Assembly: GCA_017466625.1 (NCBI GenBank)
Contig: JAFTTT010000127.1
Span: 1-42,797 of the forward strand
From: Clostridia bacterium
GTDB taxonomy: Bacteria; Bacillota; Clostridia; Oscillospirales; CAG-272
Reading direction: 5' to 3'
Length of the DNA: 42,797 bases
Under the pieces are notes generated by a model. It was not told where the DNA came from and made no database searches. It was given only the letters and a program-made list of their open reading frames with translations. The number at the start of each line of letters is the position of its first letter. The first letter of the stretch is position 1. Positions 39,080 to 42,797 of the stretch are shown piece after piece. Made by a program: the position numbers and the translations under genes.

Positions 39080-40252
39080 TTAAGCCGTTTCTTCGGTTTC
39101 CGCTTCCGCCTGCGCCTTCTTTTGCGCCTTTGACTTAAGACGCGCGGAGACGTCGTTTTTCAGTATCGTGTAGATTATTGATGCAAGCGGAATGAATACA
39201 AGCATTCCAATGACGCCGTAAAGGGCTCCGCCGATGATTAGTGCGGCGAACGTCCACATTGCGGGAAGACCGATGCTTCCGCCGACGACACGGGGATAGA
39301 TGAGGTTGTTCTCAAGCTGCTGTATGATGAGGAACATTATGACGAAGAGAAGTGCTCTCATCGGGCTTTGGATCATTATAAGCATTACGCCGACTATACA
39401 TCCGATGAATGCACCGACGTAAGGAATGAACGCCGTGACGCCGATAACGACGCTGATAACCGGCGCGTAGGGGAAGCCGAATATCGTCATAGCAACGAAG
39501 AATATCGAACCGAGGATTATCGCCTCAAGGCACTGACCCGAGAAGAATCTCGTGAAGGTCTTTACGGTGAGGTCGACAAGATACTTTGCCTTGGGGGCGT
39601 GCTTTTCGGAGCAGTATGCGTTTATGATATCTTCGGTCTGACGGCGTATGCGCTTCTTGTTCGCGAGAAGGTATATCGAGAAGATGACCATCGTAACGAG
39701 GTTTGCAAGGAAGGAGATCAGGTCGTTAAGCGAATTCTTGACTGTGTCGAAGATAAGTCCTGCGTTTGAGGTCAGAGTCGAGATGACCTTATCGAAGTCA
39801 ATCTTATCGACCATCGCCTTGAGGTCCTTGGTGTCGAAATTGTATCTTTCGAGAAGTCCGAGCAACTTCGGATAAAGCTTCTCGATCGACTTTATGATCT
39901 CCGTTATCGAATCGACGAGCGCGGGGATCATTATTCCCACGACGAAGCAGAGCGCCGCGATCGCGAGAAGATACGACAGTATCAAGCTGACCATGGTTAT
40001 GAATCTTTCGGGAAGCTTCTTTTTGGACTTCGATTTGCGGTTTATAAAATTGAAAAATTGCTCGAATTTTGCCATCGGAGTGCCGAGAATGAGGGCAAGC
40101 ACGATACCGAGAAGAAGCGGAGAGATCACGGAGTAGACCGCAACGATAAAGCCGCCGATCCTATTGAAGTTCATCACGGTAGCGTATATGAGTATTACGG
40201 CGGCTGCGAAGAGCAGGCCGTTTTTGAATTTTTTCTTATCGAACTTGTCCAT
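39080..40252 (-). CDS. AI-2E family transporter (PerM/YdbI-like membrane protein)
   Basis: 390 residues from the ATG at 40252, with AAGGAG upstream; a longer frame to 40354 overlaps its own promoter. About seven or eight membrane helices with the family's layout: two N-terminal helices (FAAAVILIYATVMNF, VYSVISPLLLGIVLALILG), a cytosolic helical region (ITEIIKSIEKLYPKLLGLLERY), then FSGQCLEAIILGSIFFVAMTIFG, VIGVTAFIPYVGAFIGCIVGVML and QQLENNLIYPRVVGGSIGLP, the signature stretch. Proteins of this family export signals or act as Na+/H+ antiporters; the substrate is not predictable. The tail is rich in Lys/Ala/Glu. Confidence 0.92.
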   Translation of the reverse strand: MDKFDKKKFKNGLLFAAAVILIYATVMNFNRIGGFIVAVYSVISPLLLGIVLALILGTPMAKFEQFFNFINRKSKSKKKLPERFITMVSLILSYLLAIAALCFVVGIMIPALVDSITEIIKSIEKLYPKLLGLLERYNFDTKDLKAMVDKIDFDKVISTLTSNAGLIFDTVKNSLNDLISFLANLVTMVIFSIYLLANKKRIRRQTEDIINAYCSEKHAPKAKYLVDLTVKTFTRFFSGQCLEAIILGSIFFVAMTIFGFPYAPVISVVIGVTAFIPYVGAFIGCIVGVMLIMIQSPMRALLFVIMFLIIQQLENNLIYPRVVGGSIGLPAMWTFAALIIGGALYGVIGMLVFIPLASIIYTILKNDVSARLKSKAQKKAQAEAETEETA

Positions 40253-40304
40253 TTCGTTCTCCTTGAGATCAAAGCGCTTGATGACGTCGGCGCTTACAAA
40301 TACA

Positions 40305-40333
40305 ATTATACGCTCTGCATATTGCGTTTTCAA
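40305..40333 (-). promoter_or_regulatory. Promoter of the AI-2E transporter operon
   Basis: On the minus strand: TTGAAA (40328-40333), a 17-bp spacer and TATAAT (40305-40310), about 50 bp before the start at 40252. It supports that start over the longer frame. Confidence 0.75.
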
Positions 40334-40414
40334 GTTTATATCTGCAAAATTCACATTTTGTTCATATCGAAACGCCGCTCTTTTTCTTTATCGACGCTTA
40401 TTTACAAAAAACTG

Positions 40415-40442
40415 TTTACAAATCTCCAAAATCTGCTATAAT
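40415..40442 (+). promoter_or_regulatory. prfB promoter
   Basis: TTTACA (40415-40420), a 16-bp spacer and TATAAT (40437-40442), 31 bp before the TTG start of prfB, leaving a leader of only about 25 nt. Confidence 0.75.
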
Positions 40443-40473
40443 AATAGAAGTAATAGAAATTTCGGAGGATAAC

Positions 40474-41592
40474 TTGATAATCCAGCTTGACGAGGCAAAA
40501 CGCACTCTTACCGACGTGCGTCCCGCTATAGAAGAACTTAAAAATGCGCTCCGTATTGAGGAGTTAAACAGGCAGATCCAGGAGCTTGAAGCAAAGACCC
40601 TCGTTCCCGACTTCTGGTCGCGCGACGACTCGGGTAAGATACTTCAGCAGATAAAGGATAAAAAGACGACGATAGAGAGATACGAGGAGCTTTGCTCGCG
40701 TCTCGAGGACACTCTCGTGCTTATCGAGATGGGCGTTGAGGAAAACGACGAGAGCGTCGTAGACGAGGTCGTAAGCGAGGTCAAGGTGATACTTGAGACC
40801 GAGGAAAAGATGCGTCTTGAAACGCTTCTTACCGGTGAGTACGACCACAATAACGCGATCCTCTCCTTCCACCCCGGCGCGGGCGGAACCGAGGCGCAGG
40901 ACTGGGCGCAGATGCTCTACCGTATGTATACCCGCTGGGGCGAAGCTCACGGCTACACCGTAAAGCTTATGGACTGGCTCGACGGAGACGCGGCAGGAAT
41001 CAAGAGCGCGGTAATATCAATAGAGGGACTTAACGCATACGGCTTCCTTAAGAGTGAAAACGGTGTTCATCGTCTCGTCCGCGTTTCTCCCTTCGACGCA
41101 TCGGGCAGACGTCAGACGTCGTTCGCATCGGTCGAGGTAATGCCCGAGTTCGACGATATGAGCGACAATATAGAGATCCGCGAGGAGGACCTCGAAATAA
41201 CCGCTCACCGTTCTTCGGGTGCCGGCGGTCAGCACATCAACAAGACCGACTCGGCTATAAGAATTCTTCACAAGCCGACGGGAATCGTAGTCGGCTGTCA
41301 GACGCAGAGAAGCCAGCTTCAGAATAAGGAATACGCGCTTCGTATGCTGAAGAGTAAGCTTATGGAGATCAAGCAGAGAGAAAATCTCCAGAAGATAGAC
41401 GATATCAAGGGTGTAAAGACCGATATAGAGTGGGGCTCGCAGATACGCTCTTACGTGTTTATGCCGTACACCCTCGCAAAGGACACCCGTACCGGCTTCG
41501 AAATTACCGATATAAACTCCGTTATGGACGGTAATATCGACGGCTTTATCAACGCATACCTCAAAATGACAAGCTCAAAAGAAAATGCTTAA
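40474..41592 (+). CDS. prfB: Peptide chain release factor 2
   Basis: Terminates translation at UGA and UAA. 372 residues from TTG 40474, with CGGAGG 5 bases upstream. The stop-codon recognition motif is SPF (VRVSPFDASGRRQTSF). The catalytic loop is GGQ (SSGAGGQHINKTDSAIRI). FHPGAGGTEAQDWAQMLYRMY is the RF2 core signature. The frame is continuous, without the early in-frame UGA and +1 shift that regulates RF2 in many bacteria. Autocontrol must therefore be absent or different. It is followed by a small membrane protein gene 14 bp later. Confidence 0.97.
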   Translation: MIIQLDEAKRTLTDVRPAIEELKNALRIEELNRQIQELEAKTLVPDFWSRDDSGKILQQIKDKKTTIERYEELCSRLEDTLVLIEMGVEENDESVVDEVVSEVKVILETEEKMRLETLLTGEYDHNNAILSFHPGAGGTEAQDWAQMLYRMYTRWGEAHGYTVKLMDWLDGDAAGIKSAVISIEGLNAYGFLKSENGVHRLVRVSPFDASGRRQTSFASVEVMPEFDDMSDNIEIREEDLEITAHRSSGAGGQHINKTDSAIRILHKPTGIVVGCQTQRSQLQNKEYALRMLKSKLMEIKQRENLQKIDDIKGVKTDIEWGSQIRSYVFMPYTLAKDTRTGFEITDINSVMDGNIDGFINAYLKMTSSKENA

Positions 41593-41606
41593 TGGGAGGC
41601 AATACA

Positions 41607-41897
41607 ATGCTTAAACAGACAAGATTTTACCTCGGACTTATGCTTATAGTTCAGTCCATTTCCTGCTTCTTCCTCGTTATCGCGTATCTTTTCAAGGACA
41701 AGAAAAACACCGCAAGTCCCTTTATGATCCTCGGCATCATCTCGGGCGTTGCGGGCGGCTTCCTCGTTGCCGAGAAGGTCAAGGAGAGATACGAAAGCGA
41801 GCTCATCCTCGACGCGATGAACGACATCTGCGAGGAGGACACCTTCCGTCACGATATCCCCGTTGACGAGACGGCAGACGAGACGGAGTTTAATTGA
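41607..41897 (+). CDS. Small membrane protein of unknown function
   Basis: 96 residues from ATG 41607 (GGGAGG 7 bases upstream); an in-frame ATG at 41592 would overlap the prfB stop and precede that site, so it is rejected. Two membrane helices (FYLGLMLIVQSISCFFLVIAYLF and SPFMILGIISGVAGGFLVAEKV; landmarks) are followed by an acidic cytosolic tail (DAMNDICEEDTFRHDIPVDETADETEF). I do not recognise it. It is cotranscribed with prfB and ended by a strong terminator. Confidence 0.75.
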   Translation: MLKQTRFYLGLMLIVQSISCFFLVIAYLFKDKKNTASPFMILGIISGVAGGFLVAEKVKERYESELILDAMNDICEEDTFRHDIPVDETADETEFN

Positions 41898-41905
41898 GAA
41901 CTGAA

Positions 41906-41933
41906 AAATCCTCCGATTTTCGGAGGATTTTTT
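41906..41933. terminator. Terminator after the prfB operon
   Basis: AAATCCTCCG (41906-41915) pairs with CGGAGGATTT (41921-41930), followed by TTT and preceded by an A run, so it can serve the convergent phosphatase gene too. Confidence 0.9.
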
Positions 41934-42573
41934 ATATGTCTTTCGGAAGCGTTGTGAGAATGCCGTTCAGGTGCTTATCGTAGCCGGCTTCGGTAAAGGA
42001 TAGCTTGCCGTTTTCGTATATGACAGTTGAGACCGACGCGTTTGATACCCACGATACCTTTTTCATATAGTCGACGCTTCCGTAGGCAGTTATCGCCTGG
42101 AGGGAACGGATGGGGGTCGCGTGAGTTGCTATGACGACGGTCGAATCGGGATTCTCCTCGCCTATTCTTTTGAGACAGGAGTAAACTCGGTTTCCAAGCT
42201 CCTCGACGCTCTCGCCGTCGGGGCAACGGCAGTTGCCGGTGTCCCCGAACCATTTTCCAAACAGATCGGGATATTCCGCCTTTATATCGTCGTAAAGGAC
42301 GCCCTCCCACTTTCCTGCGTATATCTCGCGCAGGTCGGGATCTGGCGTGACGGGAAGACCGAGCAGGTCGGCTGTCGCCTTTCCCGTTGTGAACGCGCGG
42401 TCGAGGTCGGAGGCGTACACCTTATCGACCTTATAGTTTTGCTTTATGTATTCGGCGGTCGCCATTGCCTGACGGCGTCCGAGGTCGGTCAGCGGAGCGT
42501 TATAGTGACCTGTGAATCTCCTTTCGAGATTCGATACGCTCTCGCCGTGGCGGATCAAAAGAAATTTTGTCAT
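41932..42573 (-). CDS. Histidine phosphatase family protein (phosphoglycerate mutase-like)
   Basis: 213 residues. The phosphohistidine motif LIRHGES is at residues 6-12, with RFTGHYNAPLTDLGRRQA, VYASDLDRAFTTGKATADLLG, LREIYAGKWEG and the second catalytic His in VVIATHATPIRSL. These are all hallmarks of the branch-1 histidine phosphatases such as CobC, PhoE and cofactor-dependent mutase homologs. The substrate cannot be told. CACGGAGAAACC precedes the ATG. It is monocistronic. Confidence 0.92.
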   Translation of the reverse strand: MTKFLLIRHGESVSNLERRFTGHYNAPLTDLGRRQAMATAEYIKQNYKVDKVYASDLDRAFTTGKATADLLGLPVTPDPDLREIYAGKWEGVLYDDIKAEYPDLFGKWFGDTGNCRCPDGESVEELGNRVYSCLKRIGEENPDSTVVIATHATPIRSLQAITAYGSVDYMKKVSWVSNASVSTVIYENGKLSFTEAGYDKHLNGILTTLPKDI

Positions 42574-42597
42574 TGGTTTCTCCGTGTGGGAAAATAG

Positions 42598-42640
42598 AGT
42601 AACATCGTTTTTACGCGGGCGAGCAATGCTCGCCCTTACA
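42598..42640 (+). repeat. Dispersed intergenic repeat, family E copy 2
   Basis: GTAACATCGTTTTTACGCGGG, with hairpin GGGCGAGC-AAT-GCTCGCCC (42617-42635), then TTACA. It has the same frame as 28371-28414, with a different but complementary hairpin. Confidence 0.65.
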
Positions 42641-42648
42641 AATAACGT

Positions 42649-42733
42649 AGCGAAGCATCGAGGCGCCCTCTTGCCTTCCCCTCAGGGGAAGGTGGCCGAG
42701 CAAGGCGAAGCCTCGCCGAGGTCGGATGAGGTG
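42649..42733 (+). repeat. Dispersed intergenic repeat, family A copy 3
   Basis: CGAAGCATCGAGGCGCCC, then TCTTGCCTTCCCC-TCA-GGGGAAGG, a longer inner hairpin around GCAAGGC-GAA-GCCTCGC (42700-42716), and GGATGAGGTG. The remaining bases to the window end include another GCAACATC and show no gene. Confidence 0.75.
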
Positions 42734-42797
42734 TAGCCGCCGCAGACGGCGTTATAAAATATAGCAACATCCTTTGATCAAACGGTTGCTTCGCAAC

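Overview
The window looks like a chromosomal segment of a spore-forming Clostridia species, most likely an uncultured gut Oscillospirales- or Christensenellales-type organism. This rests on several signs. There is a hup-rqcP-yabP-yabQ-divIC block, in which YabP/YabQ are endospore proteins. HPr kinase, IreB and a Bacillus-type ThyA are present, as are strong AGGAGG-type ribosome binding sites, TTGACA/TATAAT promoters and many GC-rich intergenic repeats. The placement is inference; no rRNA or tRNA gene is visible.

Layout. Bases 1-2743 are the end of a degraded integrative element: a truncated tyrosine recombinase, a MobC-like protein and three unknown small genes, abutting the 3' end of guaA, a well-known integration site. 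From 2744 the host chromosome begins. It carries guaA (ATP-pyrophosphatase and dimerisation domains only, minus), a ZIP metal transporter, a sugar isomerase-like TIM barrel, and a 1053-residue secreted, membrane-anchored protein of unknown function. Next come ireB-ribF-(inactive DacA-like protein)-truB-recD2, then comF, a divergent MreB-like actin, a GNAT enzyme, rqcH, hprK and a GLUG-repeat lipoprotein. The hup-rqcP-yabP-yabQ-divIC block follows, then an unknown gene behind a palindromic operator-like site, a DUF554 membrane protein and ispE.

From 26.2 to 37.5 kb almost everything is on the minus strand. The units are an ECF-like sigma factor with a membrane partner, mnmG-rsmG, rimO-pgsA-mnmM, and thyA-DUF6062-propeller lipoprotein. 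Then come acpP (+), a second CDP-alcohol phosphatidyltransferase with an AI-2E family transporter (minus), prfB with a small membrane protein (+), and a histidine phosphatase (minus).

How the genes fit together. Translation and RNA modification dominate: truB, mnmG, mnmM, rsmG, rimO, prfB, rqcH and rqcP. RqcH and RqcP are the two partners of bacterial alanine tailing. MnmG and MnmM act on the same wobble uridine. Envelope functions include DivIC, the MreB-like protein, two PgsA-like enzymes, the DacA-like protein, and several lipoproteins.

The most unusual signal is in the gaps between genes. Several families of dispersed repeats (called A to G here) occupy nearly every gap over 150 bp. The best, family C, has four copies of about 183 bp. 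These have palindromic ends and an internal hairpin whose arms differ in all four copies yet stay perfectly complementary. One copy supplies the last codons of yabQ. A second notable item is a DD-carboxypeptidase-like protein that has lost the serine of SxxK as well as the SxN and KTG motifs.
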